A program made the translations under genes and the position numbers. Below the pieces are notes generated by a model. The model saw nothing but the letters and a program-made list of their open reading frames with translations, had not been told where the DNA came from and did no database searches. From Ectobius pallidus (Eukaryota > Arthropoda > Insecta > Blattodea > Ectobiidae), in contig CAXKWD010000005.1 in assembly GCA_964059195.1 (NCBI GenBank), positions 46,391,825 to 46,455,824 of the forward strand: a DNA stretch of 64,000 nucleotides, read 5' to 3'. Below, one piece after another: positions 23,469 through 32,690 of the stretch (position 1 is the stretch's first letter; each line of letters opens with the position of its first letter).

Positions 23469-23651
23469 CTGGCAAGGGGGAAAAATACCTTCACGACCTT
23501 GTTACAAGAATAAAACTACGCCACAAAACCTTTATGCACAGTCATGGCCATCTTCCTCATGACGTATGATCATACTCGATCAAGGCTAGTTATACATTAG
23601 TGCAATAAAGCCTTAACTTCATTGACTAGAATCCGAATAAAATGCCTGTCA
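23390..23651 (-). promoter_or_regulatory. Promoter duplicate A, upstream of the 112-residue ORF
   Basis: This segment is near-identical (by eye 85-90%, apart from the TA run) to 24175-24407. On the minus strand it ends with a TATA box (TATATAAAGG, 23415-23424) and an initiator-like TCAGC whose A (23391) is 33 bases from the TATA start, the expected spacing. It includes shared blocks such as CCTTTATGCACAGTCATGGC and AAAGCCTTAACTTCATTG (plus strand). The ORF ATG is at 23369. Confidence 0.7.
23416..23467. repeat. (TA)n microsatellite at the promoter
   Basis: About 24 TA units are fused to the TATA box of promoter duplicate A. The equivalent site of duplicate B has only about 9 units, so the run expanded after or during the duplication. 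Confidence 0.9.
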
Positions 23652-23844
23652 TTTCACTAAACTAACAGATAACTTTTGTCTTGCTTTATCATTTCCCTCA
23701 GGTTCACCAACAGTATTATAAAATAATAAGAGAAAGACTGTAAATTATCAAATTTAGGTATGTATTAATCATATCTTACATGTCATACTTGTTGAGTCAT
23801 GAATATGTGTCACTAAGAAAGGATTGCAACACAAGTTGAAATAT

Positions 23845-24129
23845 TTAGAATACAGTTTTATTTAACTTTTCTTTCAAAAATGTACAAAATTGTGAGAAAC
23901 GTTCGTGGTCCCTCCGAGGATCATCTCCCTCATTCCATTGCCCAAGTTCAACCTTGCAAAAAGCACAACGAACAATATCATCGTATCCAGTGTAATAAAA
24001 ACCCTCGGAGGCCAAAAGCGTTGGATTCATGAAAGACACAGTCCATCTTCCATATGTTTTCAAACGATCACTTTCCTTTTTCATATTGAGAGCATGCCAC
24101 TTTGTACGAGGACAAGCGTTCGAAGACAT
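23845..24129 (-). CDS. Stand-alone single-BIR protein (94 residues)
   Basis: A complete BIR (baculovirus IAP repeat) fold: RLKTYGRW, LASEGFYYTGYDDIVRCAFC, QWNEGDDPRRDHERFSQFC. The zinc ligands follow the canonical CX2C-X16-H-X6-C spacing. There is one BIR, no RING and no second BIR; cellular inhibitor-of-apoptosis proteins are usually longer, whereas short BIR-only proteins occur in insect-infecting viruses and as survivin-type proteins. Likely role by family: binding caspases or other partners through the BIR to block death signalling, in the cytoplasm; the specific partner is unknown. ATG at 24129 lies 47 bases after a predicted TATA-driven start. AATAAA overlaps the end of the frame. Intronless and intact. 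Confidence 0.85.
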   Translation of the reverse strand: MSSNACPRTKWHALNMKKESDRLKTYGRWTVSFMNPTLLASEGFYYTGYDDIVRCAFCKVELGQWNEGDDPRRDHERFSQFCTFLKEKLNKTVF

Positions 24130-24174
24130 GATTACGTTTCTTCTTCACCTTCTGATCTTCAACTGTTCCAAGAG

Positions 24175-24407
24175 CTGATCGTTTTCCAAACGCAACTAGC
24201 CTTTTATATATATATATATATATCCTGGCAAGGGGAAAAGAAACATTTACGACCTTGTTACAAGAATAAAACTAAACCACAAAACCTTTATGCACAGTCA
24301 TGGCCATCTTCCTCATGACTCATGATCATTATCGTACTCGTTCAAGGCTAGTTATACTTTAATGCATTAAAGCCTTAACTTCATTGGCTGAAATAAAATG
24401 TCTGTCA
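24175..24407 (-). promoter_or_regulatory. Promoter duplicate B, upstream of the BIR gene
   Basis: Near-identical partner of 23390-23651. Minus strand: TATATAAAAG at 24201-24210, then an initiator-like TCAGC with its A at 24176, about 34 bases downstream of the TATA start. The outer end of the similarity (TGTCA at 24403-24407) coincides with the first bases of the tRNA-Leu 3' end. Confidence 0.7.
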
Positions 24408-24485
24408 GGTGTGGGTTCGAACCCACGCTCCCCTAAGGGAACCAGATCTTAAATCTAGCGCCTTAGACCTTTCGGCCAACCTGAC
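24403..24485 (-). tRNA. tRNA-Leu (anticodon UAA)
   Basis: An 83-nt cloverleaf on the minus strand: acceptor GTCAGGT pairs with ACCTGAC plus discriminator A; D arm TGGCCGAAAGGTCTAAGGCG; anticodon stem CTAGA/TCTGG with loop TTTAAGA (anticodon TAA); a long variable arm (TTCCCTTAGGGGAG) typical of tRNA-Leu; T arm GTGGGTTCGAACCCAC. No intron and no encoded CCA. The D loop AAA replaces the usual AGY, a small deviation from the A-box consensus, so activity is likely but not certain. Confidence 0.85.
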
Positions 24486-24739
24486 ACTAATACTATATAG
24501 TCTTACAAACAAAGATAAATTCTACTTACCATACCGTTTAAATAAACCAACGGGTGTATTCTGTCTTGCCAAACCAACACTATATCCCTCAGGTCTAAAC
24601 GTTTCAGAATTCAAACAAAAAAGGCTTTAAACTAGCACAGAAATTATGAAAATAGTTATTTGTGCACAAAAATTAGGTAACAATATGACAATACTGAGTA
24701 GAGAGGCTCAGGATAGGTATCACCCGCAAAACACGATTC

Positions 24740-25200
24740 ATCGTGAACAGTAGACAGGGGATTCGAAACCATTTATGCATTTAAAATGTACACCTGTATG
24801 ATAATGACAGTCTTAATAGTACATACAAAATTAAAAAATGGGCGAAAATAATGTCAGTTGTGCATTTAAAATGAAAATTACGTAAAAAAATTCACAAATC
24901 ATAATTGAACATGTCCAATTGACAGAGAAAATGAAGCCATTTATACATTTAAAATGTGAAATGTTTACGTATTACTAAACAACAGGACAAATACAACTCT
25001 AAGAGCCTTAACAATTTTAACAATGTGACTGTAAAATAACAAAGAAATAGGAAAACACAACTGTAAACAAGGGAAATATATAGCTGGAGATGAAAATATT
25101 ATCAAATGTGCTAAAATGATGAAAACTACTAAATTAATCCACAAATCATGTCCATCGACACAGGAAATGAAGTCATTTCTTCATTTAAAATTACGAAAGT
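24740..25200. repeat. Degenerate direct repeats between the tRNA and the hemopexin ORF
   Basis: A word of the form GAARCCATTTATRCATTTAA recurs near 24764, 24931 and (diverged) 25166, with a partial copy near 24862, each in a similar AT-rich context with CAAATCAT/CATGTCCA words. Spacing is irregular at about 165-235 bases. No coding frame crosses them. Confidence 0.5.
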
Positions 25201-25215
25201 CCTCTGGTTGAGTGA

Positions 25216-26114
25216 CGACCTAAATCTCAGCCATCACCACCGCTACTTCCTTCTTCGCCACCTCGGCCTAAGCCTTCATCACCTAGACCTACGCCTTCAT
25301 CGACTCGACCTACGCCATCATCACCTCGACCTACGCCATCATCACCTCGACCTACGCCATCATCACCTCGACCTACGCCATCACCTCGACCTTCGCCTTC
25401 ATCGACTCGACCTACGGCACCATCACCTCGACCTACGCCATCAACAACTCCTCAGTATGAATCTGGTAGACCTGTGCCGAGTATTCTTCCTGACCTCTGT
25501 AAACTGAAAAACGTTAACACATTTATGGTAGTTAATAATGCATTATATGTGTTTTATAGAGAATGGGTATGGATTATAGATTTAGTAGATATGGAAATAA
25601 ACTCTCCCTTTTTCATACCCACTTGGGTAGAGCACTTACCTAAGGAGTTTAATGTGACAGCTGTTTATCAAAAACCAAATTTCTACATCGTTATGATAGT
25701 TGGTACTAAACAGTATCTCGTTGAACATAAAACATTTAGGCTTCAATCCGGCTATCCTAAACCTGTTCCTACTTTTGATAATAGAAACAACTCTTTGACA
25801 GCTGGTATCAACACGTATCGAGGAATAACATATCTGTTTTATGATGACGGTTAATTTTAGAGATTGCTGTAAAACCAGCTAACTATTATTACATTAAGAA
25901 TATTTTCCCCGGGATTCCCCCAAAAATAGATAACGTGTTTAGGTACACAGATGGGTTTTTATACTTCTTCCATGATAATAAAGTAATACAATATAGTGAA
26001 TTTAACAACACCATTGTTAATACCTTTAAGAATAGTCTTGAACTATTTGGAATAGATTGTCCACCTAAAAAGGGATTGATTAATGAAATTAAATCACTTG
26101 TATCTAAACTTTAA
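25216..26114 (+). pseudogene. Metalloproteinase hinge plus hemopexin domain (C-terminal half)
   Basis: After a TGA at 25213 the frame reads a proline-rich hinge of about nine heptads of type PSSPRPT (25255-25446, 21-bp units), then YESGRPVPSILPDLCKL, start of a hemopexin-like propeller. Blade motifs follow: NNALYVFYREWVWIID, TAVYQKPNFYIVMIVG and INTYRGITYLFYDDG. A stop at 25852 results from what looks like a one-base loss in a T run; the next frame continues with NIFPGIPPKIDNVFRY, GFLYFFHDNKVIQYSEF and LELFGIDCP, ending at 26112-26114. The first and last cysteines (LCK, IDCP) match the propeller-closing disulfide. Total propeller length (about 200 residues) is normal. Hemopexin domains of MMPs bind substrates or partners. 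No start codon or catalytic domain precedes the hinge, so this is half a gene and matches the half on the other strand at 22260-22824. Confidence 0.85.
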
Positions 26115-27116
26115 TCGTTGTTCTTATTACTAATTATGTGAACATCTATGCTCCAAGCTATCCTACAGATTGTGCAAATAATAGACTATGTTTGTATGAT
26201 TCTCCATCTGTGAATGAAATAAACTTTCTTATGATACATAAAAAATGTACAACTTGACAATCTGTTAATTGGTGAAGGATAATCTTGAAATAAACAATCT
26301 TTACTAACATTTTTCTTTGTCTTTATTTTAAAAAAGGAACGATGTACCATTCGGTATGTCTTTCCTTTTTCAACCTTTCCTTTCATCCTGTACGTCATTG
26401 TCATAAATTAGGAGTTGCTGAGCCTTCATCCGGTTATGGTGGGTATAACATTTTATTATTTTTGAGGGTTTAGCGTTAGTGGGGATGTTGCTTATTTTTG
26501 CCCCGTTTAACATTTGCTATAACAAACCAATAAATTCTGAGTTTGTTAGGGATGATCGTTTCGTAATTTTATTGTATAAATGGCTTAATTTCCTCTCTCT
26601 ATGTATATGTTCAATCATAATTTCTGTATTTATTATGTGATTTTTTAAATTTTAATACAAAGACGACAATATTTTCATCTTCTGCTTTGTTTTTACTTGT
26701 GTTTTCCCACATCTTTTTTATTTTACAAGCAGTTTGCATTGATAAGGGTTTTTTTTAGAGTTGTGTTTGTCCTAATGTTTCCAACATACTCTTTCTTACA
26801 GATGTTTTTTTCTGTTTGCAGACATTTTGTGTCCTCTCGTCCTATCCTATAACGAGGAAACAGATATTCACAAATAAAATATAACCCTCCAATGATATGG
26901 GATACTACCAAAAGTTCAACCAATCAAATCTTTGGAACTGTGACGAATTCTTAGCTGTCATAAATTACTTTATTTTTAGGATTTGCCCAGTTTAACTTTG
27001 ACTATAGTGGTACTTATCATACATTTGACGTAACAAAGCAAGTTTGTCAGGGCCAAAAAAACATTTATAATAGGCTAAAATGTCCATTTTTGCAAAAATA
27101 AAACGTTTGAGATCCT
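26115..27116. other. No recognisable gene
   Basis: AT-rich; small ORFs at 26186-26404 and 26723-26923 (minus) have no recognisable domain. Confidence 0.5.
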
Positions 27117-27640
27117 GGGTTTAATATTGTTCTTAGACACTTGTTATAGCATCAATATCTAAAAAAATAATTTTTAATTGGGTTAGATTGGTTGTGAGGG
27201 GTGAAAAACACCCTCTAGATTATTTATAATGGCTTATCTAGTTCATCTGTGGAAAAACTTGTGTGACCATGAAAAACTACCCCTTAATAAAATTAACCCC
27301 CTTCGGGTTGTATATGATGTCAGATAGTTGATATCACTCAGCATGATTTTTTATTGTTGAAAAATAAAATTTTAATGTGTTAGATTGGTTGTGAGGGTGA
27401 AAACTACCCTCCAGACGATTTACAGTGGCTCAAGTTGTCCATATCTGCAAAAACCTGGGTGACCTTGAAAAACTACCCCTTCATAAAATTAACTCATTTG
27501 GGGGTGTAAATCATGTCAGATAATTAATATCACTCCTTAAGGTGTTTTTATGTCGAAAATACAATTTTAAATAGGTTAGAACGGTTGTGGGGGTGAAAAC
27601 TACCCTCTTGTTATACTACTAGATTTTAAAAGTTATATTT
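27117..27640. repeat. ~197-bp tandem repeat, about 2.5 copies
   Basis: The landmark TTAGATTGGTTGTGAGGG recurs at 27183, 27380 and (diverged) 27576, spaced 197 and 196 bases. Each unit has GAAAAACTACCCCTT, AAAATTAAC and ATGTCAGAT blocks. No coding frame. Confidence 0.85.
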
Positions 27641-27870
27641 ATTTTTATTTCTTAAAACTACCCCTCTAGTGGGGTTGAAAATTAATTCATAAGGGCGTAA
27701 CTCCTCTATGTATAACATTTATTTATTTAATTTTGTTACTACTCTGTCAGATATACAAATTAATAATAAATTCTAAAAATACCCCTCTAGGGGTTGGAAA
27801 TTAATTCGTAACGGCCTAACTCATTTGTATAGCATTTATTTATTTTTGTTAATTTTATTTATTGTTTTTA
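27640..27870. repeat. Second short tandem repeat, period about 125 bp
   Basis: TACCCCTCTAG...GGGTTG followed by AAATTAATTCRTAAGGGCGTAA occurs twice (near 27659 and 27780). It directly follows the 197-bp array and shares the ACTACCCC word, so the two are probably related. Confidence 0.65.
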
Positions 27871-28045
27871 GTTTGATTGTTTCAAGGTTGGTATTGCAGG
27901 TCTCTGTTTTACCGACCAAATCTTATATTTGCTATACCTTTGTTTAGGGGGATGATAGAGGGGTGGGGTTGGTGTCATATGATAGCCATGATGGTCAAGA
28001 TGGCGTAACTGAAATTAGTTTAAGATGGAGTTGGGGCGTCGCGGC

Positions 28046-28830
28046 GCTAGGCATCGACGTTCTATGCCTCATATACCCCTACTCTGGGGGCAGCCTTTAG
28101 TTATGGCTTTCGTATGAGAATGAAGGCGGTCGCGTAGTGTAATTTGTCTGGCTCGAAAGTAGTCACTTAAGACAGCGTAGATGTTTTCCGGACAATTTAT
28201 GCGTCGCAGCCTCTCTAGGGCGTGTGGCCACCAGAAATTGTCGAATGCACCTTCAATATCAATGAAGATAGCTAATACATATTTTGCGTTAGAGGTGGCA
28301 ACTTTTTGTTGAAACAGTGAAACAGCGTCTTCAGTGCATTTACCAGGTCGGAATCCAAACTGTCGGGGGGGGGGGGGTGTATGCAGCCTCCAGGATTGCA
28401 TCAATTTTGAATAGAAGCAGGTGATCCAAGATTTTGCCCAGGACGGGGAGCAAACATATGGGTCGGTATGATTTCGCTAGCGTGGGGTCTTTAGTAGTGT
28501 GCTTTAAGATGATAATTAAAATTCCTGTTTTCCAGGCGTTCGGAAATATGCCGAGTTGTAGGCAGGCGTTATAGATGTCAAGGAGTTGAAAAAGAAGGGT
28601 AGGTCCCCCTTTCTTTACTAGTTCTGTGTTAATTTCATCAATGCCCGGTGCAGTTCTGTTTTTTGTACGGTCGATTGCGATTTGGATGGCAACTGTGTCG
28701 AATGGGTTGACAGGTTGATTGTTTTCAAAAGGTTGGGAGGCAGTTCTACGTAGTCTTCTATGTGTTATGGTTTCGCCTGCGTGTGTGTCATCGGGGATCA
28801 GTGTGTCTGTAAATGAGAAATTAGGGACAA
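28046..28830 (-). pseudogene. R1/LOA-like LINE reverse transcriptase fragment
   Basis: Read on the minus strand with frame breaks: NRTAPGIDEINTELVKKGGP, AYRPICLLPV-like residues (SYRPICLLPVLGKIL), QFGFRPGKCTEDAV, FIDIEGAFDNFWWP (first catalytic aspartate), and GCPQSRGI where the usual GCPQGS motif breaks. A run of ten G on the plus strand (28367-28376) coincides with a frameshift. Coding stops near 28040 before YADD, so the 3' half is missing, which is unusual for LINEs, normally truncated at the 5' side. Non-functional. Confidence 0.8.
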
Positions 28831-29105
28831 ATGCAAAATTCAGGACATAACTAAATTTACCAATGACAGAAGAAAATTATGGAAAGAACACGTTGATAGA
28901 ATGGAAAACAATCGCCTAGCAAAAAAGGCTCAAGAAAGCAGATCAGACGGAAAAAGATTAAGAGGAAGACCTGCTACGAGATGGAAAGACAGTACACATG
29001 ACTCATCTGAGGAATAAAGGAAATAAACAGGATGCCATTCTACATCACAAGAATAATAATAATAATAACAATAATAATAATAATAAGAAGAAGAAGTAGT
29101 GATTA
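28830..29105 (+). pseudogene. 3' end of another LINE with (AAT)n tail
   Basis: The plus frame shows FTNDRRKLWKEHVDRMENNRL, RSDGKRLRGRPATRWKDS, the terminal region of RTE-like polyproteins, followed by a 3' UTR and a mixed AAT/AAG repeat at 29052-29098. It abuts the R1-like fragment at about 28830. Confidence 0.7.
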
Positions 29106-29329
29106 AAAACAATAGCCATCGAATCGATGCATGGACTGTTTATTCTCTGGTATGCCGTGATTTCACAACGGGCAGAATATTGAAAACAAAATAAAAATAT
29201 AATTATTATTTACAAAATCAATTAATAAATCCTACCCGAGAATACGAGTTTCATCAGATAAATAATGCTCGAATTTTGTTCTCGCAAATATATCGATACA
29301 CTTGTAATCTCTCGTTATTCATCAGCTTC

Positions 29330-29546
29330 GCAAGCGACCCCTGGTGATCCCGTAAGGGGATATTCTCAGCGTATTTGTTACCGGGGTGCGCCAGTCCCCT
29401 ACCTACTTAAACCTAAGGACACACACACACGCCCAGTCCTGAATCCGGGAAAGGAATTTTTTACTACTGAAAAATCCCCGACCCGGCCGGGAATCGAACC
29501 CGCGCCGCCGGAGTGGAAGGCAGGCGCGCTACCGACTCACCCACGA
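29330..29546 (-). mobile_element. tRNA-derived SINE, minus strand
   Basis: The minus strand begins with a tRNA-like head (GTGAGTCGGTAGCGCGCCTG, then GGTTCGATTCCCGGCCGGG with a B box) and continues into a body with GGGGATTTTTCAGTAG and ACACACACACG. The 3' boundary could extend to about 29205; target duplications are not clear. Confidence 0.7.
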
Positions 29547-29559
29547 TAATTATATGGTA

Positions 29560-31215
29560 AAGTAATTGATTATACTGATGGAACTTGATCGATAAATCGA
29601 ATGAACATGACTCTAAAGTAGACCGTTCAAGAAGTAGATTTCTTTTTCAAATCTTACTCCACAAAACAAATCTGCCGTGAGTACGGTAGCGATTTGGCTA
29701 CATATTTTCTCACACTACAGTCATTCCTTTGATTCAAACACAATATGAAGTCTTCATTGTGAGCGTATTTTTGTTCTGTTTTTCTTCTGTCTTTCTCATA
29801 ATGTGTACTTTTATTTCTCTTCGCTTTGTATGGAATCGTATTGTTTTCGCTTGGTTTCTGGACAGAGCTATTAGTGACGTGTAAGCAGCTGGATTCTGTT
29901 AGCCACATACTTTACACTTCTGTTATATTCTTTTGTTTGGTTATACGGACTGTGAAGACTGTAGAAGTCCTTTGATGTAGTGTATGAGCAGTGATTTGCA
30001 AATCCTGGAGCCATAGCAATAGGTTGCATTTTCAAAGTAGGGGTGAAAACTTCACATTTTATGATCAGATTACAATTTCAAAATACTAAATGATTTAAGA
30101 AATTGTTCAAATAGCAATCTCATTACTTATTTGTCGTTATAGACAATTACCAAGATGATAATGGTGTTGATGTTGATAATTATAATGTTTTATATTCCAG
30201 GATCAACAAAGAAAGCTCGTGCAAATAATAAGTTCACCACAAATATCTCGTAAAAATATGTGCTAATTTTTCTCCAGGAAAAGATTATATTAGGGATCAT
30301 TTCTTTGACACTAAAAAAAAAAAATAATGGCCATCAGTGGAAGAGTGCTGCATTATTATCAACAGAAACCCGTGGTGCTAGAGAAAGAAAATGTTAGGAA
30401 TGGGTTATAGTAGCAGAGAAGTTTACTAATTGCAATTTTATTAATTCGACGTTGTATAATTTGAATAAATATTCATTCCTTTTGAAATTCCTATTTAAAT
30501 GAATACTAATAAGATTACAAATAAAAAGAATTCTTGAAACTTAAATTTGAATAAATGAATTTTCTATATTTTATTGATAGCCTACTTATGCAACTAGAAC
30601 AATATATTTATTTTTATGTAGAAGTGATTCAAACGTCTTCTATCTGTAAAGTAGCAGTAAAATTCTACTGAACTTTATCAAAGGTCACTTCACTTCTGTT
30701 GCTGTGTTACGATGCTCACTCGAATACAGGCACGTTGCAATGGAAACTCATAAAGTAAATTTTAGTTTGAAGTTGGGTTTGAGCGCTATTCATTTCCCTA
30801 ATTTCATGCATCGCTTTGTAAACGGAATTTACAGCTGTTCCCAGTGTAATACTGACGTAATAAATGTTCTAACCATACTTATTGGACTAATTCTACATTA
30901 ATTATAATTACGATGTGGTGCATTTAAATAAATTCACATTAATGTAATATGTACACTAGTGTTATCACTCCGCCATTTTGTGGTAATTTTAACTAGGATT
31001 GCCTGAAATATGTGGTTTCAATTTATTTTTTATTATTATCTAGAGTAAATATTGCTTGTTTAGTATTATAGGCCTAATGTTTTACTTTTTACACCAATAA
31101 GATAAAAGGAGAGTTCAATTCTTATTAATTAGTTATACAGTAAAGAGTTACTGCTTCCTTTTTTCGTATGTATACGTAGCTCTGGTGGGAAAATAGAAAG
31201 TTTGATGAAGATGAA
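29560..31215. other. No recognisable gene
   Basis: Random short ORFs only (for example 29654-29908 minus, 30704-30901 plus). AT-rich. Confidence 0.5.
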
Positions 31216-31229
31216 GAATATTATTATTA

Positions 31230-31275
<46 letters not shown>
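31216..31275. repeat. (ATT)n microsatellite, probable LINE tail
   Basis: About 18 ATT units; on the minus strand this is an (AAT)n tail directly following the LINE remnant to its right, so it is probably that element's 3' end. Confidence 0.75.
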
Positions 31276-32690
31276 TCCTTCCGATTAGGCTAGCTCTGGA
31301 CCACATGAAACAGTTGTCTTCATTCTTTCGCGATGTTGCTGTTTCCGTTCTTCCGTCCATTTACTTCCCGTTTTCTTCTTGAGTTTCTCTGGAAATTTGC
31401 CATTAAATATTGTTTTCCTAAACTTTTCTCTGTTTGCAATATCCTCCTTCAATTTCAAACCTTCTTCAATTTCCTTGAAAAATGCTGGTTTAGTTTTATA
31501 CTTACATAGTAATCAAATATATGTTTGGTAAGTCTGTCTATTTCCATTCTGAAAATGTGACCATAAAATCTTAATCTTCTTTTCCTGAAAATATGGCCTA
31601 TTTTTTCTGTTTGTTTGTATAACACCTTTACTTGTCTCGGTTTGTATATGTTATTCTCCCAAATTGGTCCCATATTTTCCTTAAGATTCTCTTCTCTGTT
31701 TTGCTTATTCTTCAATCTGAGAAGGTGTTTATACACTGTGTTGCGTACAGACCTTCTGGTAAGATTAAAGTATTATAATGCCTCAATTTAGCAATTTTGG
31801 ATAATGATTTTTTGTTATATATATATTCATTTTTGTATGGTATTCTTTTTCCATTTTGTAAACTCGTGCTTTCATGCCCTCCTTTTCTATCGCTGTTGCC
31901 GTTATTACTTCACCAAGGTAATCTAACTTATTATTTGAACTCTTGATTATTTTATTTTGAGATATTGTAATTTCTGCAGGTGCATTTTTTGTATTGGTGA
32001 TCCATTCTGTTTTTCATTGGACAATTGTAACCCAAATTTCACAACACTTTTTTCAAGTTTTCTAGTTTGATCTTTTCCTCTTCCAGATTTTTAGCAAGTA
32101 TCACCAGATCATCAGCAAATTTCCTTAAACAGTTGTTCAAGTTTATCTAGTAGACTCCCTGGGGCCAAATTTAGCATCTCTGCTACTATGTTGTCCTCAC
32201 CATTTGCTTTGTTTTTCAAGAAACTGATTATTTCTGTAATTTCATTTTTGTCTGGAGGTTCTGATGCGAGTGCTAGATTGTTTGTCTCATTGAAATCAAA
32301 AGTTTCTTCTGGGTCCGCACAATTTAGGAGCTTCTTGAAGTACAGAGCTAAGATTTCTAGATTGTCTTCACTGCTTAGCATTATTTTACCTGATTCATTT
32401 TTAAAGTTACTACATCTGGGTTTGTATCCTTGCATCTTATTCCCAAAATTCTTGTGAAAATCTCTGCTGTTGTTTTTTTGGAAATTTTCTTCTATCAGCT
32501 CTAGCTGTTCTTTTTCTTATTTTGTTTTCTGGTTTCGGATTATTTTTGCTGCTGTCTTTTGTGCTCGCTTATATCCTTCTTGGTTTTTAGGGACTTGTTG
32601 CAATGTCAAGTCTTCCACTTTTGTTTTCGGTCTTGTAAGACTTCTTCACTTCATCATTGCCCCTAATAATTTATAGTGTTACTAATATTG
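31276..32690 (-). pseudogene. Decayed RTE-like LINE, minus strand
   Basis: Minus-strand fragments in order: RT N-terminus (32435-32112: FLKNKANGEDNIVAEMLN, LLDKLEQLF), then after a gap with RT thumb-type signals (LVILAKNLEEEK-like around 32050-32100), the C-terminal end (31736-31455: NKQNREENLKENM, RRLRFYGHIFRMEIDRLTKH). Catalytic motifs are not readable in one frame. A (AAT)n tail follows. Confidence 0.7.

Noticed and set aside
24403..24485. tRNA-Leu as merely a SINE head
   Set aside because: All arms including the long variable arm pair correctly and no SINE body or A-rich tail follows it.
24409..24630. Plus-strand ORF over the tRNA
   Set aside because: It reads the complement of a well-folding tRNA-Leu and has no domain.
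25255..25446. Regular short repeats as a CRISPR array
   Set aside because: Units are contiguous 21-bp codon repeats without spacers, inside an animal protein gene.
25148..25507. Histidine/leucine-repeat ORF (HHLDLR units)
   Set aside because: It is an out-of-frame reading of the 21-bp hinge repeat; the frame that continues into the hemopexin domain is the meaningful one.
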